A stretch of DNA of 59,217 nucleotides from an uncultured Oscillospiraceae bacterium (lineage in GTDB: Bacteria > Bacillota > Clostridia > Oscillospirales > Acutalibacteraceae). This document shows positions 17,221-26,903 of this stretch, in pieces (position 1 is the stretch's first letter; each line of letters begins with the position of its first letter). The translations under genes and the position numbers were made by a program. The DNA is taken from positions 1-59,217 of the forward strand of contig CABULH010000021.1 of the NCBI GenBank assembly GCA_902492455.1. The letters are read 5' to 3'. Under the pieces are notes generated by a model. It worked only from the letters and a program-made list of their open reading frames with translations. It did not search any database and had not been told where the DNA came from.

Positions 17221-18690
17221 TCACGCCGTCAGGCCATCCAGAATCTCCTTGTAACTGGCGATATTGGCGTCAAATTGATTCTTGTAGATGTTCACAATGG
17301 CGGACCACTGTTTCTCGTGGGCGTACTGCAGGCCGTTATCCCAGCCGTTGTTGAACCAGCCGATCCAGGTATTGGGATTGTCCTTGTAATCCCCCTCCCA
17401 GATAGCGTCGGCGATGTGCTGCTTCTGCTCTTCCGTGAGATTGGGGATGTCGATGTTCAGCCAGCTGTAGCTGTCCTTGCTGAGGTTGTGCGCGTCCTTG
17501 TAGGCGTTGACCTTATCCTTGTAGTCCTGAGAGTTGACGTACGCATAGGTCCAGATAAAGGCCTTGGCTCCCTCAATGTTTTTAGCGTTTTTGAAGATAA
17601 CGACACTGCTGGGCACGCCGCCGTTGTAATAGCTGTCGTTTTCATCCATCCGGGGGAAGGGAACTACGTCCACGGTTCCCTGGGCCCACATATCCTTGTA
17701 GGTCGTCCAGGCGCGGTAATGGGAACCGGCGTCCATAGCCACCTGGCCGGAGGCAAACAGGTCCGCATTATCGTGACTGAAAGCGGTGGCGCACTTGTAT
17801 TTGCCCTTCTGTCCCAGATCGTAGATGTACTGGGCCGCTTTGGCAAACACCGGATCATCGATATTGTTGGTGATGTTTTTGCCGTCTACCGTTACCAGGG
17901 ATTTACCGGTGGATTCCTGCAGGGCGGTGAAGAAGAGTCCGCCCACGCCCCACTGGTCGATTTTGCCGTCCTGGTCGGTATCCTGAGTCAGCTCCACCGC
18001 CAATTCCCGCATGGTGGTCCAGGTCCAGTTGTTCTCTTCCATGTAGTCCCGCGGCGTCTTCAAGCCGTTCTGCTTGAACATCTTGGGATTGTAGAACAGG
18101 GGATTCATATACTGCCCGTCGTTGTATACCGCATGATAATGCTTGCCGTTCCAGCTGTAGTTCTCCAGGATATCCCGGGTGCCGTCCCACACCGGATCGT
18201 TCCAGTCGAAATACTCATCCAGGGGCAGGATGTTGTTCTTGACGATATCATAGGGATAGCTCTCGGACAGAGGCGTCGCCACATCCGGCGACTGATCGGA
18301 CAGGCTGAGCATGGCCAGTTTGGTATACCAGTCGTTATAATCGCCGCAGGACACCAGCTCCACGTCGATGCCGTAATAGGCTTTCATCAGTTCAAAAGAG
18401 CCGGGAACCTCGGTAGTGGACAGATAATCGGCCTTGGTCCGCTCCGGACCGACAAAGATCTTCACCGTTTTGTTGGTGACGTCGTACTCTTTCATGGAGA
18501 AGCCGTATTCCGCATACTCGGTTTTATCCACATTGCCCACGTCGGTGGGCCGGGTTGCGGGCGTGGTTCCAGAACCGCCCTGGGAGCTGGTTTGGGAATT
18601 GCCGCTGGTGCCGGAATCCCCGCTGCACGCCGTAAGGGCCAGCATTGCAGCGCAAACCAGCGCCGCGGATATCCGCGTGAATTGTTTCAT
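17221..18690 (-). CDS. carbohydrate ABC transporter substrate-binding lipoprotein
   Basis: The 489-aa protein has a lipoprotein signal peptide with lipobox LTAC (Cys 22), a Gly/Ser/Thr-rich linker, and a family 1 solute-binding fold: VELVSCGDYNDWYTKLAML, SPDVATPLSESYPYDIVKNN, the hinge region with NGKHYHAVYNDGQYMNPLFY, and the C-terminal GAKAFIWTYAYV. It is anchored on the outer face of the membrane and delivers oligosaccharide to the two permeases encoded just downstream (18762 and 19754). Abundant Trp and Tyr in the cleft region suit a sugar ligand. A GGAGAG ribosome site precedes the ATG. Confidence 0.9.
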   Translation of the reverse strand: MKQFTRISAALVCAAMLALTACSGDSGTSGNSQTSSQGGSGTTPATRPTDVGNVDKTEYAEYGFSMKEYDVTNKTVKIFVGPERTKADYLSTTEVPGSFELMKAYYGIDVELVSCGDYNDWYTKLAMLSLSDQSPDVATPLSESYPYDIVKNNILPLDEYFDWNDPVWDGTRDILENYSWNGKHYHAVYNDGQYMNPLFYNPKMFKQNGLKTPRDYMEENNWTWTTMRELAVELTQDTDQDGKIDQWGVGGLFFTALQESTGKSLVTVDGKNITNNIDDPVFAKAAQYIYDLGQKGKYKCATAFSHDNADLFASGQVAMDAGSHYRAWTTYKDMWAQGTVDVVPFPRMDENDSYYNGGVPSSVVIFKNAKNIEGAKAFIWTYAYVNSQDYKDKVNAYKDAHNLSKDSYSWLNIDIPNLTEEQKQHIADAIWEGDYKDNPNTWIGWFNNGWDNGLQYAHEKQWSAIVNIYKNQFDANIASYKEILDGLTA

Positions 18691-18761
18691 GCTGTTCTCT
18701 CCTTTTTATCAAAAATAAATGGCTTTGGCCATGGAGCCCTGTGGGAGAGCTGTCCCGCGGT

Positions 18762-19736
18762 TTATTCCACCAATCCGGACAGCTCGATGCCTTCGATAAA
18801 GAATCGCTGGCAGAAGGCGAACACCAGCAGCGGCGGAATGATCAGCAGCAGACAGCCGGACTGGATCATAGTGGATATCTGCACCTCATCATACTTCATC
18901 ACCTCTCCGCCGATGGCCGACAGACCCTTCAGCATTGCGGGCAGAGAGGCCACCGCGGAGGAAACGGTTTTCACGTTGTTCATATACATGCTGGTGAAGT
19001 AATAGTCGTTCCAGTACCATACGCTGGAGAAAAGGAACACGGTCACCATCGTGAGCCTTGAACTGGGTACCGCGATACGCAGATAGGTGGTGAAGGCGTT
19101 GCAGCCGTCGATGCTGGCCGCCTCCTCCAATTCCTTGGGCAAACCGCGGAAATACTGCCGGAACATGTAGATAAACAGTCCCGAGCGAATGCCGCTGCCG
19201 AAAGCCGCCGGAATATACAGGGTCATCTCGGTGTTCAGCAGGTTGATATGCAGCGGCTCTCTCAAAAAAGGAAACGCCGCATAGCCCAGGCCAAAAAAGT
19301 CAAATTTCCAGAACTGGATATAGGACGGTATGATGATCACTTCCGCCGGCACCAGAATGGTGAAGATCACGCACAGAAAAAGCAGTTCCCGGCCTTTAAA
19401 GCGGAATCGGGCGAAACCATAGCCGCACAGGGAGCAGGATACCACCGTCAGCACCGAACAAAGCACCGTCATCCGCATACTTCTCAGCAGCGCATTCCAG
19501 TAATCCATCTGCCCGATGGTTTCCTTTAAATTGTCCAGGGTCAGGGATTTGGAAATCCACACCACCGTGGGATCCCACACCTGATCCAGCGGCCGGAAGG
19601 CGATGGTGATCATGTACAGCAGGGGATACAATATGATTACGGCGATGGCGATCAGCAGAACGTCCCGGACAAACGCTGTGCCGAACCGCCTGGCCGTTCC
19701 GGTCAGCCGGACGCTTGCCGCTTGCTTTACTTTCAC
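18762..19736 (-). CDS. carbohydrate ABC permease, MalG/UgpE type (set 1)
   Basis: The 324-aa protein has six predicted membrane helices. The EAA loop for ATPase contact reads ELEEAASIDGCNAFTTYLRIAVP, the typical form for sugar permeases of the CUT1 group. The N-terminal cytoplasmic tail is longer than usual. It lies 17 bp downstream of the partner permease at 19754 and upstream of the binding lipoprotein, so it forms one import system with them. No ATPase gene is present, and a shared MsmX-like ATPase elsewhere is the usual solution. Confidence 0.9.
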   Translation of the reverse strand: MKVKQAASVRLTGTARRFGTAFVRDVLLIAIAVIILYPLLYMITIAFRPLDQVWDPTVVWISKSLTLDNLKETIGQMDYWNALLRSMRMTVLCSVLTVVSCSLCGYGFARFRFKGRELLFLCVIFTILVPAEVIIIPSYIQFWKFDFFGLGYAAFPFLREPLHINLLNTEMTLYIPAAFGSGIRSGLFIYMFRQYFRGLPKELEEAASIDGCNAFTTYLRIAVPSSRLTMVTVFLFSSVWYWNDYYFTSMYMNNVKTVSSAVASLPAMLKGLSAIGGEVMKYDEVQISTMIQSGCLLLIIPPLLVFAFCQRFFIEGIELSGLVE

Positions 19737-19753
19737 TGTTTTCCCTCCCCCCG

Positions 19754-20647
19754 TCAGTTGTTCCGGTAAAATACTTTCCGGTTGATGAGAAAGTAGACCA
19801 CCAGAATAATGAAGAACGTGATGACAAAATAGATCATCGCCATGGCGGAGGAAAACCCGATATCCATCTTGGACGCCAATTCGGATACATACTTAATCAC
19901 CGGGTTGCTGAAATCCGTAAAGGTGGCGATAATGGTGTAAATGGTGTTGGTGAGCAGCAGCGGCGAGATCATGGGAAAGGTGATGAGCCAGAAGAAGTCC
20001 CAGGAGGACGCCCCATCGATATGCGCCGCCTCCCGCAGCGAGGGAGATATGCTTTGGAGTCCGGACAAAAAGATGATGATCTGGATACCGGAATACCAGA
20101 ACAGCTCCAGCAGACTGTCCAGAATCGTCCCGATATAGCCAATCAGCGTCTCATTGACGTTATTAGCCCGCAGAATATCCTGTACCGATACCGTCTGCAT
20201 CATATAAGTGGTCTTTTCTCCCGTCTGCATGGCGTTGAACATGGCGTCGCCGTTGATGATGCCCAGCACCACGCCGCAGGAAATGATGGTGGGCAGGAAG
20301 AACACCAGCCGGAAGAAGCCCCGGGATTTGAATTTCTGGTTCAGCACCGTGGCGATAAACAGGCTGAAGAAAACCACCAGCGGCACCTGATATACCATGG
20401 TTCCCAGGGACTGGGTCAGATGCATAATAAACTTGGTGTCGTCGGCAAACGCGTCAACATAATTGCCGAAGCCCCGGAAAAGGGTCACCACCTCCCCTGA
20501 GGACAGATCCACATCGTTGAAGCTGTAGATCACGGCGGAAATAAAGGGCCGGAGAAACAAAAACACAAACCCGATCAGCCAGGGGGCGATGAATAGGATG
20601 CCCCGCAGAGCTTCTCTCGAACTGTAGGAGAGCCGTCCTTTCTTCAT
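19754..20647 (-). CDS. carbohydrate ABC permease, MalF/UgpA type (set 1)
   Basis: A permease of 297 aa when started at ATG 20647 (MKKGRLSYSSREALRG), which lies just after the stop of the DUF5696 gene; a longer reading would overlap that gene. It has six membrane helices, beginning with GILFIAPWLIGFVFLFLRP, and the EAA loop LREAAHIDGASSWDFFWLITFP. It pairs with the permease at 18762 to form the translocation channel of set 1. Translational coupling with the upstream gene is likely from the 4-bp gap. Confidence 0.9.
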   Translation of the reverse strand: MKKGRLSYSSREALRGILFIAPWLIGFVFLFLRPFISAVIYSFNDVDLSSGEVVTLFRGFGNYVDAFADDTKFIMHLTQSLGTMVYQVPLVVFFSLFIATVLNQKFKSRGFFRLVFFLPTIISCGVVLGIINGDAMFNAMQTGEKTTYMMQTVSVQDILRANNVNETLIGYIGTILDSLLELFWYSGIQIIIFLSGLQSISPSLREAAHIDGASSWDFFWLITFPMISPLLLTNTIYTIIATFTDFSNPVIKYVSELASKMDIGFSSAMAMIYFVITFFIILVVYFLINRKVFYRNN

Positions 20648-20651
20648 ATCC

Positions 20652-22886
20652 TCACGCCCCTTCCGCCAAGAGATAATCGCCTGCATCCACCCAGCCGTAA
20701 GCGGTCTCCACCGCCGCGCCGGAATAATTGACCACCAGCCGGCAGCCGTTGGCATAGGTGGTGACAGTGACGTCCTTTTCCAGGAGCATGTGGTCCGCGA
20801 TCACCATGCCGCCGCTCTTCTCCCAAACCTGCCGATATTCGGCATACTGCTCCATCATCGTCTCCAGCCAATCCTCACAGTCCAGGCTGTAGTATCGGGA
20901 ATAGCGCGTCCCCTCCAGGGTTCCACCGCCGTTGTCCGCCAGCAGATAATGGAGATTACTGCCGGTTTCCAAGGCTTTCAGGAACATGCTCCGGGGATCA
21001 GAGCTGAGATTGACGGCAGGGGTGGTGTATTCCATCACGCCGTTGAGAACCAGCTGATAGAAGGGCACCGCCTCGTCCTCCAAATCAAAGCCGCTGTGGG
21101 TTACCGGTACGCTTACCACCGCGTTCAGATAGGGCAGCGCATAGCCGTTGGCCCCCTCCGACGTCATCGTCATTCCCTGCTGCCGCAGATGCTCCAGCGC
21201 CTTGGTGAAAGACTCCGCCGTCTGGCTTTTGGTGGATGGGGAGCCTTTGGTATAATCCGCATAAACCATCGTGGCGATGTCGTCCACCGAGATGGTGTTC
21301 AGATTCTTTTTGTGGAAGGCAGCCGCCAGCTTCTCCGTCTTTTGCATCAGCCGGGAGGGCGCCAGCAGATATTGAGGATCCGTTGCGATGTCCTGCCGGG
21401 AGGTGCTGAGACTGTAATCATATCGCTTGATATTGACGTTGCTGATGTTCCGGGCCGCATCCTTCATGTTGGCCAGCCAGCCGTTGCTCCGGTAGCCTGC
21501 CAGCCGGGTGGAAAGATACAGGGGCACCTGCTTTTCTTCCCCGAATGCCTGCAGCCGCCAAAAGGCTTTGCTGCCGCCCAAGGCGGAGGAGATCTGCGGT
21601 TTCTGGGTGATGCTCTCCTTTACCGAACCGGTATCCCAGTTCTTCAGCACTGCCCGCACCGTATCCACGCCCCCGGTCATCAGCCTTTCCAGCAGCTCCC
21701 GGGTTTCGTCGTAGGAGGTCAGCTCCTCCTGCTTCTTAAAGCTGAAGCCCAGGAAGGAGCTTTCCTTAGGATAGCTATTGAGTACCTGGATATAGGCCGC
21801 CCGGCTGACGTCTTTTTGCTCCATCCCCTGCTGCTCCATCAAATGAGAGCGGTAAAGGCGGGCCATCTCGCTGTAGCCGCCGCCATTGGAATAGAAATAA
21901 TACCGCACCGACATCCGGCCGATGTCCTTAACCTTTTCCTCATAATCCGTCACCTGGTTATCACCGATGCTGGTGACGTTGGAATCCCGCAGGGTGAAAA
22001 AGGCGGAAGCGGCATTATAGCTGGTGCGTTTGCCGGCCACCTCGGCCCGGATGGAGGCATTGGCCGCGCCTCCGTCGATCACCGCCAAATATCCGTTTTC
22101 CCCGTTGTTCAGGCCGAATACCGGCAGATAGGCCTGCTGCGCCACCCGCTTGCTGGTATCGCTGACCTTAGACAAATCGGCGCCGTACACCTCTTCTTCG
22201 TAAAGGTTGGCCGTGGTCTTGCCGTTGTTGAAGCGGATCAGCGCCCCACAGCCGTCCGGCACCAGCAGATATCCCTCGGCGGACTGGTTGGCGGCACCGA
22301 AATAGGGCAGAATGGACAAGGTACGAATCCAGGAAGCCGTGGTTTCCTCGATTTTTTTGCTGTCCACGGCGGCGCACAGCGCCCCGTCCTCCAAAGTGAT
22401 TTCCAGGGGCACGGTGATGCCGTAATCCACGAATCGCAGGATCACCCGGAAGCCATTGTCCAGATATTCATACGTCACGCCGCCATCCGAAAGCACGCAT
22501 TCCGTGTAGCAGGTCAAGGTGCTTTCGGTGGCGCTGTTGCTGTTGGAGTCCACCACCGTCAGGGTCAGCAGGGAGCTCAGGCTCATCTTGAACACGCCCT
22601 TGGCGAATTCTTCTTCCTCCCTGTCCACGGGGCTGGAAGTCCACAGAACATCCTTGGCGGTATCCCGCACGGCGATCTCCCCGTTGCCTTCATGGAGATA
22701 CAGCTCCAGTCCGCCGCTGGCCGCCGCCTTTCGGAATCCGTTGCCAAGCGCCCCGCCGTCTAAGGGAGCCGCCACTGTCGGCCGCCCGCCGGCATCCGTT
22801 TCCTCCGTCGCACCGGAGAGCGGCGCGCCGGCCAGCAGCCCCAGCACAACCGCCATTGTCAGGGCGCAACCTAACCATCTTTTCAT
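20652..22886 (-). CDS. DUF5696-domain secreted protein
   Basis: The 744-aa protein has a signal peptide (MKRWLGCALTMAVVLGLLAG), then an N-terminal beta-rich half (SGGLELYLHEGNGEIAVRD, DVLWTSSPVD) and a C-terminal half with TIM-barrel-like helices and strands (MTGGVDTVRAVLKNWDTG, ISVDDIATMVY, EGANGYALPYLNAVVSVP). I recognise the overall pattern as DUF5696. Such proteins occur next to CUT1 sugar transporters and a Yip1/NHL protein in Firmicutes. Their activity is not established, though the fold suggests an extracellular glycosidase. It sits between the set 2 and set 1 transporter genes, directly upstream of a permease. Confidence 0.75.
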   Translation of the reverse strand: MKRWLGCALTMAVVLGLLAGAPLSGATEETDAGGRPTVAAPLDGGALGNGFRKAAASGGLELYLHEGNGEIAVRDTAKDVLWTSSPVDREEEEFAKGVFKMSLSSLLTLTVVDSNSNSATESTLTCYTECVLSDGGVTYEYLDNGFRVILRFVDYGITVPLEITLEDGALCAAVDSKKIEETTASWIRTLSILPYFGAANQSAEGYLLVPDGCGALIRFNNGKTTANLYEEEVYGADLSKVSDTSKRVAQQAYLPVFGLNNGENGYLAVIDGGAANASIRAEVAGKRTSYNAASAFFTLRDSNVTSIGDNQVTDYEEKVKDIGRMSVRYYFYSNGGGYSEMARLYRSHLMEQQGMEQKDVSRAAYIQVLNSYPKESSFLGFSFKKQEELTSYDETRELLERLMTGGVDTVRAVLKNWDTGSVKESITQKPQISSALGGSKAFWRLQAFGEEKQVPLYLSTRLAGYRSNGWLANMKDAARNISNVNIKRYDYSLSTSRQDIATDPQYLLAPSRLMQKTEKLAAAFHKKNLNTISVDDIATMVYADYTKGSPSTKSQTAESFTKALEHLRQQGMTMTSEGANGYALPYLNAVVSVPVTHSGFDLEDEAVPFYQLVLNGVMEYTTPAVNLSSDPRSMFLKALETGSNLHYLLADNGGGTLEGTRYSRYYSLDCEDWLETMMEQYAEYRQVWEKSGGMVIADHMLLEKDVTVTTYANGCRLVVNYSGAAVETAYGWVDAGDYLLAEGA

Positions 22887-22925
22887 TGCTGTCGATTTCC
22901 CCTTTCCTGCCAGTCAGGAACACGT

Positions 22926-25040
22926 TTAGAAGTAACGGTACCGCAGCTCGGATAATACCGTGGATAACAAAGAGAACGCCTGCTGGAGAGAACTGTAGAA
23001 CAGGACAAAGAGGAAAACGATCAGCATCACGCCCAGCAGGGTCAGCAGCACCGCTTTCACCGTCTCTCCAAAGGTGTATTCATGGACGCCTTTCATGCCT
23101 GCCAGCAGCATGATGCCGCTCCACAGCAGCCCGATCATGGAGATCCAGGTCAGGAGCATGGCCTCCTCCGAGGTCAGCAGATAGCTGATTCCAATATTCA
23201 CCAGCGTTGCCAGGATATGAGGCAGCAGGCAGTAAGCGGAAGCGGAACAGATATCCCTCAGGGTGCCCCGGCCCGCCATAAAGGTCCGCAGCCCCAGATT
23301 GGCCGTCACCCACAGCACATACAGGCCGACGGTGGAAAGAAAGATCACGTTGATATCCATTTCGCCGGTGGCGTTGGGATTGAAGATAAAGGCGATGGAC
23401 TGCTGACTCAGCAGCTGAACAATTACCCACACCCCCACAATCACCAGGGAAAGGATGTAGGAGGAGCGGCCGGTTTCCTTCATCTCTTCAAAACCGGAGA
23501 AGGGGTGACGCATACAATATCCGGGATACCGCATCAGCAGCCGCGCCCGTTGAGGAATCCGGCTGACTACGCCGGCATTGACCGCAACCTTCACCCGCCT
23601 GCGCAGCAGGCAGGTCCACACCACCAGCAGGGCGATTACCCCGAAAAGTCCGATCATCAGCAGGGTGAAATTCTCCCGAATCCAATTCAGCCGGTGATAT
23701 TTGAAGGCCTCCGAATACTCCGTCTGGTTGCCTACCTGGCGGAAGCAGTCCATGGCTCCCTGATAATCCCCCTGCTGGAACAGCGCCTTGCCGATACCGG
23801 TATAAGCTAGGGAATAATTGCTGCATTCGTTCAGCACCTCCTGCCAGGGAGCCAGCGCCTGATCGTACAGCCCCTTATCGAACAGCCGGTTGGCGGTCTG
23901 CACCTTCTCAAAAAATGCAGTGGGTTCAAAGACGGTAATGGCGTTTTTCCCCCGGTCCAGCACCAGCAGAGAATCTCCCGCCTTGCCGATGGCCACCGGA
24001 TACCGGAAGGTACCCAGCTGGTTACCCATCCCCGCAAAGGCGAACAGCAGATTATACTGGGCGTCGTAAACGAAAATCTTGCCGTAAGTACTGTCCAACG
24101 CGTAAATATAGGCATCCTTGTCTACAGTGAGGTCGCAGAATTTGGTGTATACCGTGCCCTTGAGCCCCTTATCGTAGTACATGTCCAGATCGCCGAAGCT
24201 GCCGGTGTTGTTGGTGATATTTTTCCCCGCCGGATTCAGCTTGCGGATGGCGTTGCCCAGGTTGACGCTCCCTGTATTGGTTTCATAGGACACGGTGTAA
24301 ATAAAGTTATCGCGGATGGTGAGATTCTCAAATTCCGCGGGAACGTATTTGGCCATCTTGTCCCGCTGTTCTTTGGACATGAAGTTCTTGAACATCTTCT
24401 GAACCACGATCTCCATGGTGGACTGCACTGTGTTGGAACCGAAGTAGCCGTCGAACTCTCCGGCAGGGGTGAAAACCGCCGCCCCTTGATATACGTTGTT
24501 GCACAGCACATACATATTGCCCGATTTATCCACCGTGATCTTCCGGGGTTCAAAATTCAGTGCCTGATCAAACTCCGCGGACGCGGGCTTCTGCACAATC
24601 AGGGAAACCTGCCCCTGCTGATCCGACACCAGCACACGCTGGTTGCCGGTGTCGCAGATGTACAGCCTGCCGTCCCCTGCCGCAAATACCCCCAGAGGGG
24701 CGTTCAGCTCCAGCGCCTCTCCCTGATAGGTGAAGGCGGACAGCTCCCGGGCCTGGGTCAAATCCTTATCCACTATCAGTACCCGGTTGTTGCCGGTGTC
24801 CGAAACATAAATTGTCCCGTCGTCGGCCACCATCATATCCTCCGGGGATGCCATGGCGCCCACATGCAGCGCCGCACCGTCTACAGATGTGGCCGCCAGG
24901 TAACCGTTGGGAACGTAAACCGTCTCTCCTTTGACGTTGTACAGATAACTGTTGTAGGGCGCAAACGCCGAATCCGCCAGTCCGGTAAAGGAAAGAAGAG
25001 ACGCCAATGCGGCGGCCAGACCCCATATTTTCCGTTTCAA
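22926..25040 (-). CDS. NHL-repeat, TPR and Yip1-like membrane protein
   Basis: I start at TTG 25040 because AGAGGTGG lies just upstream; the GTG at 25058 is an alternative. The 704-aa product has a signal sequence, NHL-type beta-propeller repeats to about residue 350 (VADDGTIYVSDTGNNRVLIV, DGRLYICDTGNQRVLVSD), a TPR-like helical segment (NYSLAYTGIGKALFQQGDYQ), one membrane helix near 455 (LLMIGLFGVIALLVVWTCL), then a five-helix Yip1-like membrane domain. The propeller and TPRs would face outside. Proteins of this design accompany DUF5696 and sugar permease genes. A sensing or scaffolding role for the transporter is only inferred. Confidence 0.75.
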   Translation of the reverse strand: MKRKIWGLAAALASLLSFTGLADSAFAPYNSYLYNVKGETVYVPNGYLAATSVDGAALHVGAMASPEDMMVADDGTIYVSDTGNNRVLIVDKDLTQARELSAFTYQGEALELNAPLGVFAAGDGRLYICDTGNQRVLVSDQQGQVSLIVQKPASAEFDQALNFEPRKITVDKSGNMYVLCNNVYQGAAVFTPAGEFDGYFGSNTVQSTMEIVVQKMFKNFMSKEQRDKMAKYVPAEFENLTIRDNFIYTVSYETNTGSVNLGNAIRKLNPAGKNITNNTGSFGDLDMYYDKGLKGTVYTKFCDLTVDKDAYIYALDSTYGKIFVYDAQYNLLFAFAGMGNQLGTFRYPVAIGKAGDSLLVLDRGKNAITVFEPTAFFEKVQTANRLFDKGLYDQALAPWQEVLNECSNYSLAYTGIGKALFQQGDYQGAMDCFRQVGNQTEYSEAFKYHRLNWIRENFTLLMIGLFGVIALLVVWTCLLRRRVKVAVNAGVVSRIPQRARLLMRYPGYCMRHPFSGFEEMKETGRSSYILSLVIVGVWVIVQLLSQQSIAFIFNPNATGEMDINVIFLSTVGLYVLWVTANLGLRTFMAGRGTLRDICSASAYCLLPHILATLVNIGISYLLTSEEAMLLTWISMIGLLWSGIMLLAGMKGVHEYTFGETVKAVLLTLLGVMLIVFLFVLFYSSLQQAFSLLSTVLSELRYRYF

Positions 25041-25058
25041 CCGCACCACCTCTTTCAC

Positions 25059-25898
25059 TTATTTAATGCCGGAATAGGCCATGGTTTCCACAATCCGGCT
25101 CTGGCTGAACAGGAAAATCAGCACCGGCGGCAGCATCAGCAGCACGGTCACCGCCGCGCCGGTACCCGCCCGGGCGATGCCCGCCGTGGAAATCTGGCTC
25201 AGGATCGTGGTGAGCGGCTTCAGACTTTCCGTATAGATATAGTTGGCGCCGGTGCCGTTCCAGTAAGTCTGAAAAGCGAAGATCAGCACCGTCAGCCAGG
25301 CGGCCTTCACATTGGGCATCACAATCCGCCACCATACTTTAAACCGGCCCGCTCCGTCAATTTCCGCCGCCTCCAGCATAGCCTCCGGTATGGTGGACAT
25401 GAACTGCTTCATTAGGAATAGCCCCAACGAACCGGCCAGCGGCGGCAGCAGCAGCGCCAGATAGCTGTCGATCATCTGCAGCTTGGCCATGACGATATAC
25501 TGGGGGATAGCCGTTACCGTGCTGGTAAACATCAGGGACAGCACCACGATTTCAAAAAACACCCGGCCGCCCGGAAATTTGTATTTGGCCAAGGGGAAAG
25601 CGGCCATGGAGACAATCAGCACATGCAGCACTGTGCCCGCCACCGAGATGAACAGGGTGTTCACCACATACCGGCCGAAGGGCACCCACAGATTATCCAC
25701 CAGCAGGGATACGCTGAGATAGTTCTCTGCCGTGGGATGCACCACATAAAACTTGGGCGGGTACTGAAAGATCTCGTTCATCGGTTTGATGGATTGAAGG
25801 ATGGCGTAATAAAAAGGGAAAAACATAAACGCACCGAAAAACAACAGAATCAGCAGCACCATAACGTTGCCTGCCCGGGAACGGGATACTCGTTTCAT
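25059..25898 (-). CDS. carbohydrate ABC permease, MalG type (set 2)
   Basis: The 279-aa, six-helix permease has the EAA loop MLEAAEIDGAGRFKVWWRIVMP near residue 185. Its basic N-terminus, MKRVSRSRAGN, faces the cytoplasm. It pairs with the permease gene at 25965 and the fused binding protein at 26900. It ends 18 bp before the NHL/Yip1 gene start, so they are co-transcribed. As with set 1, the ATPase must come from elsewhere. Confidence 0.9.
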   Translation of the reverse strand: MKRVSRSRAGNVMVLLILLFFGAFMFFPFYYAILQSIKPMNEIFQYPPKFYVVHPTAENYLSVSLLVDNLWVPFGRYVVNTLFISVAGTVLHVLIVSMAAFPLAKYKFPGGRVFFEIVVLSLMFTSTVTAIPQYIVMAKLQMIDSYLALLLPPLAGSLGLFLMKQFMSTIPEAMLEAAEIDGAGRFKVWWRIVMPNVKAAWLTVLIFAFQTYWNGTGANYIYTESLKPLTTILSQISTAGIARAGTGAAVTVLLMLPPVLIFLFSQSRIVETMAYSGIK

Positions 25899-25964
25899 AA
25901 GCTTTTTTCACCAAGCCTCTTCATGTATCGTTACACAGCGGTGAGAACCTGCGGGGCGTCCGCT

Positions 25965-26903
25965 TCAGGTAGAAGCAAATTTTCCCAGCAGGCGGCGGAC
26001 AATCTGATTGGTGCCGACCATCAGGATAAACAGCACCACCGCCATGGCCGACGCGTATCCCATTTCAAAACGGGAGGTGCCGTGGTCGATGATATGGGTG
26101 ACGATGGTATCGGCGGCATAATCCGTTGTGGGGGAGCCGCAGAGCATGCTCACCACCGTGCTCACCGAGAAGGAAGCGCCGATCTGCATCACCGCGGCGA
26201 AAAACAGCTGAGGACCCATATGGGGCAGGGTGAGATAAATCAGCTCCTGCAGCCGGCTTTTGATACCGTCGATGGCGCCGGCCTCATAAATCTGCCGGTC
26301 GATCCCTTGCAGGCCGGCGATGAAGGACAGGAAACCCGCTCCCAGACTCAGCCATATCTGCACCACCATGCACACGCCCAGGATATATCGGGCGTCGGTG
26401 AGCCACTGAACCGGCTCGTTGATGATGCTTAATTCCATCAGCACCGAGTTGATAAGCCCGTACATATCTCCGCTGAACACCCAGGAAAAGATCACGTACA
26501 GCGAACCGGAAATCGAAGGCGCATAAAAGATAAAGGTCATCAGGGTGCGCAGGGTGGGGTTCAGCTCATTGATCAGCCAAGCAAAGAAAAAGCAGGCAAA
26601 AAAGCTGATGGGACCGGTAATAAAGGCGAACACCATGGTGTTTTTGAAACATACCGGAAAAACGTCGTCGTTGAGAAACATCCGGATATAGTTGGAAAAG
26701 CCTGTGAACACCGGCATCTGCACCATGTCGAAATCCGTGAAGCTCAGCACGATGGCTGACACCACGGGAATGATGGTGAAAAGGGTGAATAGCACCGCAA
26801 AGGGCAGCAGCATCACATAATTGACCCGGTTTTTCTTGATATTTTTCCACAAGGACGGCCTGGCTGCCGCTCTTCCCCTTTTTACAGCAAGCTCTCCTTT
26901 CAT
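25965..26903 (-). CDS. carbohydrate ABC permease, MalF type (set 2)
   Basis: The 312-aa permease has six membrane helices starting with YVMLLPFAVLFTLFTIIPVV. Its EAA-like loop reads IYEAGAIDGIKSRLQELIYL. The start codon overlaps the stop of the large binding-protein gene by 4 nt, so the two are translationally coupled, which supports that unusual binding protein as the partner of this permease pair. Confidence 0.9.
   Translation of the reverse strand: MKGELAVKRGRAAARPSLWKNIKKNRVNYVMLLPFAVLFTLFTIIPVVSAIVLSFTDFDMVQMPVFTGFSNYIRMFLNDDVFPVCFKNTMVFAFITGPISFFACFFFAWLINELNPTLRTLMTFIFYAPSISGSLYVIFSWVFSGDMYGLINSVLMELSIINEPVQWLTDARYILGVCMVVQIWLSLGAGFLSFIAGLQGIDRQIYEAGAIDGIKSRLQELIYLTLPHMGPQLFFAAVMQIGASFSVSTVVSMLCGSPTTDYAADTIVTHIIDHGTSRFEMGYASAMAVVLFILMVGTNQIVRRLLGKFAST

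Noticed and set aside
17197..19002. 601-codon plus-strand frame opposite the binding protein and permease genes
   Set aside because: It is the antisense shadow of two clear genes on the minus strand, has no signal of a known family and no ribosome site. Long antisense frames are expected in GC-rich DNA.
20790..22763. 657-codon plus-strand frame opposite the DUF5696 gene
   Set aside because: Same reason: the minus-strand protein has a signal peptide and family pattern, while the plus-strand reading is low-complexity and His/Gln/Arg-rich.
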